From NCBI RefSeq assembly GCF_040115645.1, contig NC_089567.1, positions 2,356,001 to 2,420,000 on the forward strand: a stretch of DNA of 64,000 bases, read 5' to 3'. Position numbers and translations under genes: made by a program. Source of the DNA: Euwallacea fornicatus. Taxonomy: Eukaryota > Arthropoda > Insecta > Coleoptera > Curculionidae. Of this stretch, positions 11,570 through 22,485 are shown piece after piece. The notes under the pieces were generated by a model that saw nothing but the letters and a program-made list of their open reading frames with translations, made no database searches and was not told the origin of the DNA. The first letter of the stretch is position 1; each line of letters begins with the position of its first letter.

Positions 11570-12891
11570 TATAATCGTTAAAAAGCCCTATTTTATTTGC
11601 ACTAGCCTGGAAATTATTTTCCAGAATATTGATGTAATATCTATGGTCCATAATTTCATCGATGAAGTGCAATCACCCACACCAGCTGCACTCATACAAC
11701 CCCAAACTGAGACAGCTCCACCGCCATGCTTTACTGTCGGTTGTAAATTCTCTTTTTTAAATTGTTCATTCTTTTTTCTCCATACTGTAAATCGTGTCTT
11801 GGATCCATATACTTCAAATTTACTTTCGTCTGTAAAAATGACTTTGTTCCAATACTCTACAGGATTATTTGAATTTTGTCCTGCAAATTCCAGTCGCTTC
11901 TTACGATTGGCCCCATTAACGAAATATTTTTTACGAGCAACTCGACCATGGTACTCTGAACTTCTTAGGTAGTTTCTCACAGTACTGCTAGACACTTTAA
12001 CACTATTATAATGTTCAAGTTCTGCAGAAATTTGATTGGCACTTATTCGAGGATTTTGTTTGATTTTGCGAATAATTAATCGGTCTTCATAATCGTTTAT
12101 TTTTCGTGGACGGCCAGGTCTTCTTTTATTTTGAACACTTCAAAATTCCAAACCTGTCAATAATGCTCTGAACAGTACTCCTTGCTCTGTTCACTGTACG
12201 AGCTATATCCCTAAGTGATTTACATTGATTATGTAGTTTAATAATGATTTTTCGTTCTTCTTCAGTAGTTTCTTTAGCTTTACGCTCCATGTCAAGTGTG
12301 AATGCTTTATTTCACAAATACTCGATACTGATGGATGAAATTTGCGATCTACGTCACATTCCGGGCTCAATGTTTATTTAGTAACATGGCACGTCAAATG
12401 ATAAGAATTGTACGAATACTTTTTACTCTTGAATTGTTACGAATATATTTGTTTTTGTTTATATTTTCGTAAATACGAGGAAGGATGGCATTTTTTTTGT
12501 ATCGTTAGTATTCTATAGATGTTAGAAATTATCTATAAATTATATTTAAATAATAAAATTGATCATTAATATAAATCCACAGCGTTTTATTTTCAAATAA
12601 GCCGCTGTACGAATACTTTTTACACCCACTGTACATACATACAGTAGTGGCCGTAAGTACGGAAACTTTTTTAATATCGCTTTTATTCAAAATGAACGAT
12701 TATAATTTGAAATTGTAAATATAAAATAGATTCTATTCTTAATACTTTATCAACATCCACGGTATATTGGTATTTATTGGAATTTGATTTGGAGTAAATA
12801 TGAAATTAAAAAAAAACTGCGGACAAAAGTATGGAAACCAATAATGTATTTTCAGTAATTTATAAAATATATCCTTTGTTTCAAAATTGTG

Positions 12892-13901
12892 TCAATATTT
12901 TGTGGTAAATCCTTTTCCTTTAATTACTGCACGACACCGTTGTTGCATTGAATACACCAGTTTTCTGCAAACTTCCACTGGAATTAATTTCCATTCTCTC
13001 TCCAAAACGTCGAATAAATGTGGTAAACTATGAATTTTTTCTTTCCGAATTTGCCTTCCAAAGTGTTCCCAAAGATGATCGATCGGGTTAAGATCTGGAC
13101 TCTGCGACGGCCATTCCATTTTCGCGACACAATTTTCTTCAAACCAATTTTCAACCAGTTTTGATGCGTGCTTGGGGTCATTGTCTTGCTGAAAACTCCA
13201 AGACAAGGGCATTTCCCATTCTGCATAAGGAAGCATATGGTTCGCTAAGATGTCCTTGTACGCGAATCGGTCCATAGTCCCTTCTATTTTAATTAATGGC
13301 CCAACCCCAGACGCAGAAAAACACCCCCACACCATAACACTTCCACCGCCAAGTTTTACAGTAGGCAATTGATACTTAGAATTGAATCTTGCATTCTTAG
13401 GACGTCTTACGTATCGAATACCATCACTACCAAATAACTGAAATTTACTTTCATCGCTCCACAAGATTGTCTTCCATTTTTCCTGTGATCAGTTGATATG
13501 TTGCCAAGCAAATGCAAGACGCTCCTTTCTATTTCTTTAGGAAATTAGTGGTTTTTTGACAGCAATCCTTCCAAACAAACCTCCAGCTACCAAGAATCTT
13601 CGCACCGTGCGACTCGATACCGCTATGTGGTGTTCTTCAGCAAGAAGTCTTGAAATATCCGTTGAAGTCAATAGTGGATTTTTTTCGACATCCTTCGTAT
13701 TAATTCTTGAGTGCGTTTTGGATACTGTTTGGGCCTACCTGGTCTTGGAAATCTCTCTATTGTACCACGTTCATGAAAACGTTTCGATATTGTTCCTTTG
13801 AGTACATTTAAAGAACTAGCAACATCACACTGTTCGTGCCCCTGCTTTAACAAATGTACAACTCGCTATTTTAATTCTTCAGATAAATGACGCTTTGGCA
13901 T
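12892..13901 (-). pseudogene. Tc1-like transposase, third acidic residue D instead of E
   Basis: Starts at the ATG at 13901 (MPKRHLSEELK), with the first helix-turn-helix at about 13890-13780 and a GRP linker (PGRPKQYP). It then runs through stops and a frameshift near 13680-13690. From 13464 to the stop at 12892 the frame is open for 190 codons: WSDESKFQLFG (first D), KLGGGSVMVWGCFS, FQQDNDPKH (second D) and SPDLNPIDHLWE. In the last motif the residue aligned with the catalytic E of Tc1 transposases is D, because the usual motif reads NPIEHLW. Length is as expected for the family. Non-functional because of the stops. Confidence 0.88.
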
Positions 13902-14038
13902 TATCACTTTTATTGAATTCTACTGTATACTGTGCGAATTCGATAAATTTAGCTTTTATTTGATTCGTTTTATCAAAAAATGCAAATAGTTTCCATGCTT
14001 TTGTCCGCAATTTTTTTTTTATTTCATATTTACTCCAA

Positions 14039-14855
14039 CTTTTGCCGACGATACAGCTCATCTAACGTGTGATGAAGACTCACAGATTGCAACCCAGAGC
14101 ACACAGAATTACCTGCATGAACTAGAAAAATGGCTAACTAAATGGAAAATCCGAATAAATCAAACAAAGTCGGTCCACGTCACATTTTCTCTAGGGCGAG
14201 GTTCATACTCACAAGTGACAATCTTTAATCAACAGATCCTCCAAGCGGATAACGTAAAATACCTGGGCATCCACCTAGACCGTAGACTGACCTGGAAAAA
14301 ACATATTCTGGCCAAAAGATCCCAACTTAACATCACCACTAGAAGCCTGGCCTGGCTAATAGGATTTCACTCCCAGTTGAGCCTAAACAGCAAAGTCCTT
14401 GTTTACAAATGTATAATCCGACCTATCTGGACATATGGAATTGAACTCTGGGGAACAGCCAGCAATTCAAACGTGGACATTATTCAACGGTTCCAATCAA
14501 AAACTCTACGCACGCTAGCAGGAGCTCCATGGTATGTCAGAAACGCCACGTTACATGACGACCTCAACGTGGAAACTGTCAGAGAAGTGATCCAGAGCCG
14601 TTCCGCTAGATATCTATCCCGCCTAGACACCCATCCCAATCATCTGGCCATGAACCTCTTGGATTCTTCAACATATTCCTCAAGATTGCGTAGATTCAAC
14701 CCGTTGGAGCTAACTGACAGGTTCAATAAATCACAGACCTGACTGTAAAGACAGCCACCCCTAAAAGCTTCGATACTACATAAATCCAGTTGCTGAATGT
14801 CCTTGTTGTGTTATTGTGACAGATTGCAACTTAAAATAAAATAAAAAAATAAAAA
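14039..14855 (+). mobile_element. 5'-truncated jockey-like LINE with 13-bp TSD
   Basis: The retrotransposon tail is bounded by a perfect 13-bp duplication, ATATTTACTCCAA (14026-14038 and 14856-14868). It begins within the reverse-transcriptase gene and ends with an A-rich tail of AAAATAAAATAAAAA type (14833-14855). It lies in the right terminal repeat of a Tc1-like element, so it is younger than that element. Related tails occur at 53815-54883 and 57290-57633. Confidence 0.93.
14041..14742 (+). pseudogene. LINE reverse transcriptase, C-terminal part
   Basis: Open plus-strand frame of about 234 codons that starts, at the truncation point, at the catalytic FADD box of a non-LTR reverse transcriptase (TFADDTAHL). 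Downstream are the typical KWLTKWKIRINQTKS thumb segment, YLGIHLDRRLTWKKHI, and PIWTYGIELWGTAS with an IQRFQSKTLR segment near the end. The stop is at 14740-14742. There is no break in the fragment, only the 5' truncation. The pattern fits the jockey/CR1 side of the non-LTR tree; the exact clade needs phylogeny. Confidence 0.9.
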
Positions 14856-15017
14856 ATATTTACTCCAAATCAAATTCCAATAAATACCAATATACCATGG
14901 ATGTTGATAAAGTATTAAAAATAGAATCTATTTTATATTTACAATTTCAAATTATAATCGTTCATTTTGAATAAAAGCGGTATTGAAAAAGTTCCTATAC
15001 TTATGGCCACTACTGTA

Positions 15018-17039
15018 TATGCAGGTTGTTTTAGATCCAGAACTCACCATTGTGATCTCGGGAAGGGTCAAAGACGCGATCTCGCTCAATTACGGGCAAA
15101 GGACCGCGTACTAATTTCCCGCGAACTGGCAATCACAGGGAGTTCCCCGCACTAACTACCCGAAAATGACTATAAGAACTGTTCATGAGAATATCTAGTG
15201 TGATAGCATATTGGTAAAACGAAATGTTACTAACTGCTAGGAAAAGTGCGTTTCTTGCATTTTACTGCTTCCTGAATCCAGCATTCTTCAAGTAATAATA
15301 GGCGGATGAGGGAAAGCATCACTTTCTGCAGTTGCTAAGTTTATAACAGTCTCCTGAAAATGCAGCGTTTCCGTTCGACTTCGTAACTCCTTATAACACG
15401 ATTTCTGAGATTTCAAAACTTGCAATGCAAAGTTGGGATCTGCTCTACCGTTTGCAGCACGACATAAAGTATTTTTTAAAGCTAAACTAATGTTCACATC
15501 GTGTTATAAAGATTGATTTTTTAAAACCCTAAATCCGAACGCATGCACACACGCACACATACAGCATGTTTTAAAAAAATTACCCGCTCGGTACATAAAT
15601 CGTTAAATTTTTTGTAACCTCTGAAACATACACAATTCATTAAGTGATGTGTTAATAATTTCACACCCAACGTTGCCATTTTGAAAAATGATCGCTTTTT
15701 GGCAAAGGTACCAAGAAACAATTGCCAATAGAATTTTATCATAAATTACGAAAGTGATAATAGAGTTAATTAGTACGTTAATAATTAACCATTATTAATC
15801 CAGGAAACGGTTGTGGACAAAACTTAGCAAGAAATTTGCGAGTCCATTATTTGCAACATTAACAAACACTTATACACTGCTGCCTTCGCCGTTGTTGTGA
15901 CATTGCACCTACATCCGGATACATAAAATCAATAGCTCTGGCTCTTAGACACCATGAAAAATTAACACATTGCGCCCTAAACAGTATCATAAAAACATAA
16001 TAACCCACTTAAGAGGGCCTTTTAAGTCGAGATCAGGTGGTGCCCATACTTCAGAGGAACGTCGGAGTGCCGCTTAAGTGTAAGACGCTGTTAAATTAGT
16101 TCATTTTGAGAAAATCGAGCTTTCAAGGCCTATGGAGTGGACCCATCTGTATTATTTTGAACTTTTCAGGCAGTACGTCCTTTTGCCTACGATTATGGGA
16201 AAATACAGCAGGATATCATGTGAGTGTTTTAAGTAACGTATTTAATCATTTCATCTTTCAATAAATATTTTTAAACGCTCGCTCAATCAAAATGCTGTGC
16301 ATGCTGAAATCGCATTGTTTAAAATTAATTGATTGATTTTCATGTGTAGAATTTTATATTAGCACGGCCTTAAATGAATGATGAAAGATTAGAAAAAAGG
16401 TATAAATTGTGCGTTAAATTTCTTGAAGAGCTGCTGCCTTCGGCCTGCAGCTTCCGTTTTAAATGACAAGTGAACATCTTTCAGAATCCGTTTTCTTGTA
16501 GAATCAATTATGATATTACTTTTTTTTCAGTTACTTTTTGCGTGCGATACAGTGACGTGGGTAAGAATATTATGCAATAATGCTAAAACTGATTTTATGT
16601 ACCGTTGGTGAAAAGTGCTCTGAACTCATTCTTATGCCACCCGGAATCAACATAATATTATTATCTATGTACGCATACAATAGTTGCTCGAATGACTGTT
16701 GGCAAATTTTTGCTTAAACATTTGCATAAAGTTAGAAAAGTTTTTATAAAAAAACAATATACTTTGGTTGAAGTTCTGTTGACCGCAAATAAGCTAAAAT
16801 TCATTCTGTGTTTACGGAAAGTTGGCAAATCCATTAAGCTTGAATCGGACCGGGAAGTTATGGCTTTCGACACCTCAAATGGTACAAAATGCAATTTTGC
16901 GAACGTAATATATTGAAAACGGTTGAAAAATGGGAGTATAACACACAAAATGAAATATTCTTACAACAGCAAAGCCAGTCGAATAGTATAATAACAAACA
17001 AGAAATTCAAGTTTAGACAAGAAAGTTAACAATTATGTA
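15018..17039. other. Unassigned DNA
   Basis: No recognisable element or gene. The minus-strand frame at 15288-15497 (69 codons) has a fairly protein-like composition but no motif I recognise. The frame pair near 16661-16948 is low complexity and without motifs. Confidence 0.35.
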
Positions 17040-17269
17040 TAGGGTTATTCCCAATATTTTTCCCCGGCCCTAAAATCTTTATTTTTGGAAATTGAAAAAA
17101 ATAGTTAAGCCAAATGTTTTACTCTTCATTGTAAATTATCAGAATCTGCCATCGGATGAAACGAAGCATCGTAAAACTGTCAAAAAATGGCAAGTTGTAT
17201 GTTTTAAATAGAAGTCCCTGTATATTTACACCTTTTTGGAATCTGCTCACCTCCGTGATTCTATATATA

Positions 17270-17926
17270 CAGGGTGTCTCTAAAAAGTCTGTACAAAATT
17301 CTACCACAGATTTCTGAGGTCAAAACATGACGATTTAACCCAATTTACCTTAGTCCAAAAGTGGACGGTTTTCGAAATACAGGGCGTCAAAGTGAAAACA
17401 AAAAAAAAGCAAAAAATTAATTTCTTGGTTGGTAATGCTGCTATCTACACAAAATGTCGTATCGGGCAGTTTTTGGGGATAAGAAATCAGAATCCGTTTA
17501 CATTTTCGATGCACAATGTAGAGGGCGTTGTCAGTGCTCGATGAACCCTCTTTAAAAGGGCATAACTTTTTCATCACCCGGCATAAAATTTATTTATGAC
17601 TAAACTTGTGTTTTCTTACATTTTTTGAGGAAAAAAGGTCTCTTGTTAAAAATCTCTACGAGGCTTCCTTCTTGAGATATTTGAAGCTTGAAGTTCGCTG
17701 CATGTCTTGAACAATAATTTTAATGTACTACATATCTATTCTTACAGTTGGATCGAAAAAAATCAAAACTTAAAAATAGGTTACAAATTACTTGAAAACC
17801 TAGATACCAACCATAAACACGAAAAAATGATACTTTTTAGTAGATGTTCGAAATGACCACCATTGACTTGCATACAAAGATTAATCCGACGCAAGAAATT
17901 AATTTCAACCTTTTAGAGACACCCTG
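17270..17926 (-). mobile_element. Mariner-derived element with short TIRs, nested
   Basis: A 657-bp element with tips CAGGGTGTCTCTAAAAAG at 17270 and its inverse ending at 17926, TA on both sides. It sits at the hinge of the outer foldback element. On the minus strand just inside the right end (about 17900-17820) a mariner-type C-terminal tail is legible (RRINLCMQVNGGHFEHLL). The rest of the transposase is gone. Confidence 0.8.
17820..17900 (-). pseudogene. Mariner transposase C-terminal tail
   Basis: About 27 codons on the minus strand reading FLRRINLCMQVNGGHFEHLLKS, the helix-rich end typical of mariner-type transposases (compare CLEVNGNIFEHLL at 7186-7515 and CIEENGHHVEHLI at 2430-2751). 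No catalytic residue remains. Confidence 0.6.
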
Positions 17927-17934
17927 TATATATA

Positions 17935-19229
17935 TAGGATGTCTATTGGTTCTAGCCGTGTGCCCTATAGACACGTTAGAAACTTTCATTCTCAAATCAA
18001 AGTTGTCATTGAAAAGAACATAGCTGCAGCTAGTTGTCATTGTTTTGTAGCCATTGTTAGTAGTAACATTGCTAACAAACCATAACAAAATACGTTCATA
18101 TGGGATATTCTCTTGCAGAAAAATTAAATATAGATAGGCTATATTATGGAAATGGAGGAAATTCTGAAACAACACGCCAAAATTTTCAACACCATTTTCC
18201 AAATATGCAAACGCCATGTAGCAAAACTATAAGAAATAAAATTTAAAAAATTTGAAGAGACAAAGACTTTGGAAAGGAAGAAGAGAGTCGTTCAAGAGAA
18301 CGAAATTGATTTAATTATATTGTTGTATTTTGAAGGTAATGATTTTGATTATTGAAAGCATTTTTCAGTAACTCAACATTTCAATATTTTAGAAAATCCT
18401 TACAGTTCGATACCTACAGTGGCTCGAATTTTTCATAAATCTTACAAAAAAGTTTATAATGTTTTGAAGAAACATAAGTATCGCCCGTATAAAGTAAAAC
18501 CGGTTCAGGGATTGACCGAAAATAATATTTTTCAGAAACAAAACTTTTGTTCTGAAATATTAAAAACGTTTGCAGAAGACCCAAATTTGCCCAGAAAAAT
18601 TATATTCACAGATGAATCTTCTTCTACGACATCTGGCACGTTCAATCGGCGAAATAAACGATATTGGAGTATAAACAATGCTTATTAGCACTAAGTAGTC
18701 GAAACTCAAAGCCATAAATCGATGAACGTGTGGTGTGGAATTCCGGACAACATAGTCTTGGGGCCAGTTATTTTTGAATATTCCTTAACTGCACAGAAAT
18801 ATAAAAGATACATAAAAAATTAAATTGAAAATCTTTTAGGAGACGTACCAAATCGAGAAGGGCTTATTTGGTTACAGCATTTCCACGTAATGTCCGAAGT
18901 ATCACTAATTTCCTAAATATCAAGTACCAGATGTGGATAGGCAGACATGGAGCAATTAGGTGGCCAGCAAATAGTCCCGTTTTAATTTAACGAATGTCTT
19001 TTTACGGGGTTTTCTAAAAAACAAAATTTATTACGATAGGCCTGAAAATCTCAAAATGATTCGAAATAAATTAAACGAAGAGATTTTGTTGCTTAACACA
19101 AAAAATAACCATTTTATTAGTAGTACATTATTAAAATGGAAAAATGACGTAATCAAATGTTCCGAAGTGCAAGGAGGATGAAGGTTTTAAACATGTCCAT
19201 AGGACACACGGCTAGAACAAATGAATGAC
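17935..19229 (+). mobile_element. Full-length but decayed mariner-like element
   Basis: Inverted ends share GTTCTAGCCGTGTG followed by CCTAT: about 17949-17970 at the left and, inverted, about 19195-19218 at the right. Both tips lie in TATATA runs, so the exact end is uncertain by a few bases. The transposase gene fills most of the interior. Together with 17270-17926 it fills the hinge of the outer element. Confidence 0.78.
18100..19181 (+). pseudogene. Mariner-like transposase, decayed
   Basis: Plus-strand transposase from the ATG at 18100 (MGYSLAEKLNIDRLYYGN) to a stop at about 19179-19181. The N-terminus resembles the DUF4817-like helix-turn-helix seen in a subset of insect mariner-like elements (YGNGGNSETTRQNFQHHFPN). 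In mid-protein the best frame, 18419-18688, has KYRPYKVKPVQGL and FTDESS (first aspartate). The second-aspartate region is damaged (LQHFHV where a QDG-type motif is expected). WIGRHGAIRWPANSP precedes the lost third motif. Several stops and frameshifts; clearly inactive. Confidence 0.8.
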
Positions 19230-19472
19230 TATATATATATATTTGGAACCAGGGAGGACGAGCAGATTTCAAAAAGGTACATACAGGGTGTTCTATTAAA
19301 AAAAAAACACACAACTTGCCATTTTTTGACAGCTTTACGATGTTGGGTCATTTCATCCGATTCCGGATTCTGACATTTCAAAATAAAAACTGAAACATTT
19401 GTCTTAACTATTTTTTTTTATTTCCAAAAATAAAGATTTCAGGGTCGAGGAAAAAGATGGGGAATAACTCTG

Positions 19473-22408
19473 TACTCTCTGAATAGCCGAAAGTGGAGCC
19501 GGCTTGAAAATATTTCACTAAAATCTTCTATGTTACGATAACAATGTGAGCCTATAGCATTATCGAAAGTTTAATAAATTTGTAAATATTTATACAACAA
19601 AGCGTGAAATCATACAAACTCAAAAGAACGTTTCTATTTATTTTGGTTATTTTTAAATTTTCGTCGACGAAAATACGTCGCCCTGTATGTTTTAAGCAGG
19701 ACTGTCTTAGATCAAAATAAGAAATAAAGTTCTTATGAATTTGGGTAAGAAATGACTCCGTAGGAAAAGAGTCACGAAAGAGCTACGGGCATTTAAATAT
19801 GGCGCGCGATTATTGTTTCTTTTGATTGGGCCAGTACTCGACAAATTTTGCACTATTGCTAAACCAGTTATAAAACCTGCAGCACAATTAAGTAGGTATA
19901 ACTTTTAACTGTACCACTCATCATACCCCAAAGCCACAACTCATTATAACCGAAGCTAACCGGAGCCGACCCTGCATATTTCATTCGAATTTGATTGTTT
20001 TTGCCGATAGCGCAGCAAGTCTCAGATTTCAACCCGTTTTGCTCTCGCTGTTTGTCCAAAGCTGTTTAGCTATTGTGTCCCGGCATAAAAGCCCTATCTT
20101 TACAAATCACTATAGTCCTATAGTTCTTTGTATAATGGGAGAGCTTGCCATGTGCTAACCCATACGACCTACGTAATCCGTTCTTCTATTATTATACCAT
20201 AACAGCTATATTAAATTACAGCATCCAAGTACTCATACTCGTATTTACCTCGGTGTCAATAGAGCACTGAAATATGCATTGGGTATGCCAACCAGGTACT
20301 TCCCTGGCAATGAACTTTGACAATAAATACGCAAATTTAACTATAAAGGCAAAACATTCGAGCGGTCTGTCTCCATATAATGAGATTCATAATGGTCGAT
20401 TTGCATTACAACTATTGTACTTTCGCGAAAATAATTGCTATCTTATGTGCATGTTAAGTGCACTTGAGTAATGGAAACATTCTCGCTTTACGATAACATA
20501 ATATTTCCTCGTCAATGTGAAGCAATTTCACGTGACGCAATGAACATGTCAAATCAATCGAAAGCCCCGTCCCCATATTTTTGCAACACCCCAACGGGTC
20601 GGATTTAGTTCGCCGCATGTTAGATTTAGGATCTAATCAGAGATCAACGAAGCGTTATGATTTTTAGTTGAGATTTAATGAAGTGCTTAAATGAGAGGTT
20701 GTTCAATATGGGTGGGCAAGGTTGCCATGTTTAGGTATAACAATTTTCGGCTAATCCGAATCGACTTGCCATTTCCATTGCATGCAATCAAAGCGAAACC
20801 GTTTAATCATTGATATCTTGATAAACATTCATTCTTCATTTGGGACTTTAACGTCACAATTACTCTCATGGAACTAGTTTTACTCGTAATGTTTTCATTT
20901 AACACTCCAACTGAACCTGCTACCGGGTGTCGCTAAAACCGTATGGATACAGCAGTGGGACAAAGTAAACGGATTGAATGCCATTATTTTCATTAGACAC
21001 TAGGACCAGTTCGCTATTCAGAGAAATTTCCTTAGTGCGGTAGCGGATCCATTGGGCGAAACTCGGAACTGAAGATAAAATAATTGTTTGTTGCTGAAGT
21101 ATTCAGAAACACCCCGGTAAGCTCTTGCTACTTGGTCTGACTTTGAACTTGATCTGACACTGCCTTAAGTTAGGCGTCCGTATAAGGCCGGCACGCCAGG
21201 CAGGTGTATCGCACACCAAAGATGCATTAGACGTACGACATGCAATGTGAGGTATGCAGTAAATATAAAATATAAATAATAAATAATCGCCCACCAGAGC
21301 AACGTACGCAAATATTGCTTTGAGGAGCGTTACTGCTTCATGCGGTATTTGTTTAAATTCAATTTATTTCCGCCATTACGTCTTCAAGCAGTATTTAATG
21401 CATATCTCATGTTGCATGTATTATGTCTTATACATCCACCCGATGCCACCTACCTAATACAGTAGTGCATAATGATATAGAGGCACATAAAGGGGCTCTC
21501 TATGCGCAAATATATGAAATTTCGATGTCACAGTTTCTAATTTCGATTCCATAAATTTGACCTCACTAATAAATAATCTTTCAGCGTTTTCTAGAAGCCT
21601 GTCGGTAATTTAGTGGGTCCCAAACTGGAGTTTTAATTAAAAAAAAAAACAATGAATTAATGGGGCTCATTGATGAATGATTTTGTCCTAATTAAATAAT
21701 CGTAGTATTGACATGCAGTCAATGGAAATTAGTATAATACACTTAAGAACATATGAGTTACGCTATAACACACGTACGAGACCTATTATAACCAAAAACG
21801 AGAGCCAAAAAAAAAGCGACGGATTGGGCTCAAACGAGGAATTCAAAGGGGGAACCTTGTCGCTAGAAGGGGGCAGCTTCCGGAGTAATTAGAACGGCAG
21901 CTCCAGAACCGTATTTAACGTCTGTACCTGTCATTCGATCTGCCCTTTTATTGCACCAGACATTACTTTTGTGCCTATTAGAATTGCTTAATACTTATCA
22001 AATGTTCACTACACAATTAACTTGCAACGAACACTGACGGCCCCGACCGTTCTCGTCAACCTTTGACCTGTGTTAGGTCCTGAAATATGTCTGGTGGACT
22101 CAAAATGGAGGGTGTGTAATAAATATCGGAATTTCGTGTATGCGCGCAGGCGCAGCTAAAGTGGCGGTTTGGGGTATTCTAATAAATAAGGTTGAATGTC
22201 CGGTTTTAAAAATTTGATTTAAATGTATGAAACAGGAGGCAGCTCCTGGAGCTTCCAATTTTTGCGATTATGAAGGACCTCCCTACCACTGCCTCCCATT
22301 CGTATAAAGCAGCTGATCTAAAACCGTACTTAGAGCTTATACTCGATTTCCGATTTGCTCCTTTCTTACACCAGATGACCAGGCAATTTTTTTGTATATA
22401 TGTAGTTG
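19473..22408. other. Unassigned DNA, no repeats recognised
   Basis: One of the longer stretches without a visible transposable element. An unpaired GCCCTGTATG end lies near 19681. No open frame longer than about 65 codons and no recognisable protein motif was found. Any exon here would be too short to call from sequence alone. Confidence 0.4.
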
Positions 22409-22485
22409 AAATTTTTATTATTATTTATTATTATTATTATTATTTATTATTATTATTATTATTATTGTTATTATTATTATTGTTG
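22409..22485. repeat. ATT trinucleotide microsatellite
   Basis: A run of ATT/TTA trinucleotides of about 75 bp with a few interruptions (ATTTATT, TGTTGTT). It produces low-complexity poly-I/Y/L and poly-N frames on the two strands, which are not genes. Confidence 0.95.

Larger units (their letters stand above)
9902..12290 (-). pseudogene. Tc1-like transposase (DD34E), split by two insertions
   Basis: Minus-strand gene starting at the ATG at 12290 (MERKAKETTEEERKI), with the paired helix-turn-helix region at 12250-12000. The catalytic core includes FTDESKFEVYG (first D, about 11830) and KHGGGAVSVWGCMS (about 11730). The small piece between the two insertions (10885-10945) encodes QDNDPKH, the second aspartate. 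The last part (10145-9905) has PDIDPIEHLWD, the third acidic residue, and ends TWY. Frameshifts near 12140 and 11680, together with the insertions, destroy it. Confidence 0.88.
9827..12631 (-). mobile_element. Tc1-like element carrying two nested insertions
   Basis: The ends are inverted copies: left CAGTCGGTGTAAAAAGTATT at 9827, right read inward CAGTGGGTGTAAAAAGTATT ending at 12631. The right flank is TA; the left flank has become CA. A second inward copy of the motif (TGTACGAATACTTTTTACTC, about 12407-12428) is present at the right, but no inner copy lies at the left, where the stop codon is only about 75 bp from the end. Two other elements sit inside the transposase gene (10148-10882 and 10946-11569). 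Without them the element is about 1.44 kb. Confidence 0.88.
12642..15015 (-). mobile_element. Tc1-like element with LINE insertion
   Basis: TA-flanked (12640-12641, 15016-15017), with inverted ends beginning CAGTAGTGGCC. Inner copies of the terminal motif ending TATGGAAACC lie near 12818-12840 and inverted near 13989-14010, so the ends have the IR/DR arrangement. A LINE tail (14039-14855) interrupts the right terminal repeat between its inner and outer motifs. Only 10 bp separate this element from the end of the previous Tc1 at 12631. Without the LINE and its duplicated site it is about 1.54 kb. Confidence 0.9.
17040..19472. mobile_element. Long-TIR element hosting two insertions at its hinge
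   Basis: TA-flanked outer element (17038-17039, 19473-19474). The left arm 17040-17262 is matched in inverted orientation by about 19240-19472: GGTTATTCCC against GGGAATAAC, then a shared segment containing CATCGTAAAACTGTCAAAAAATGG-like sequence on the opposite strand. Two other mariner-type elements occupy the hinge between the arms. With those removed the element is a foldback of roughly 0.47 kb with arms of about 225 bp. Confidence 0.8.

Noticed and set aside
11496..11972. 158-codon plus-strand frame
   Set aside because: It lies antisense to the Tc1-like transposase on the minus strand and is a shadow of it.
15288..15497. 69-codon minus frame with protein-like composition
   Set aside because: No motif, no neighbouring exon or splice signal could be supported.
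16661..16948. Overlapping frames on both strands (95 and 74 codons)
   Set aside because: They mirror each other on opposite strands and neither shows a known motif.
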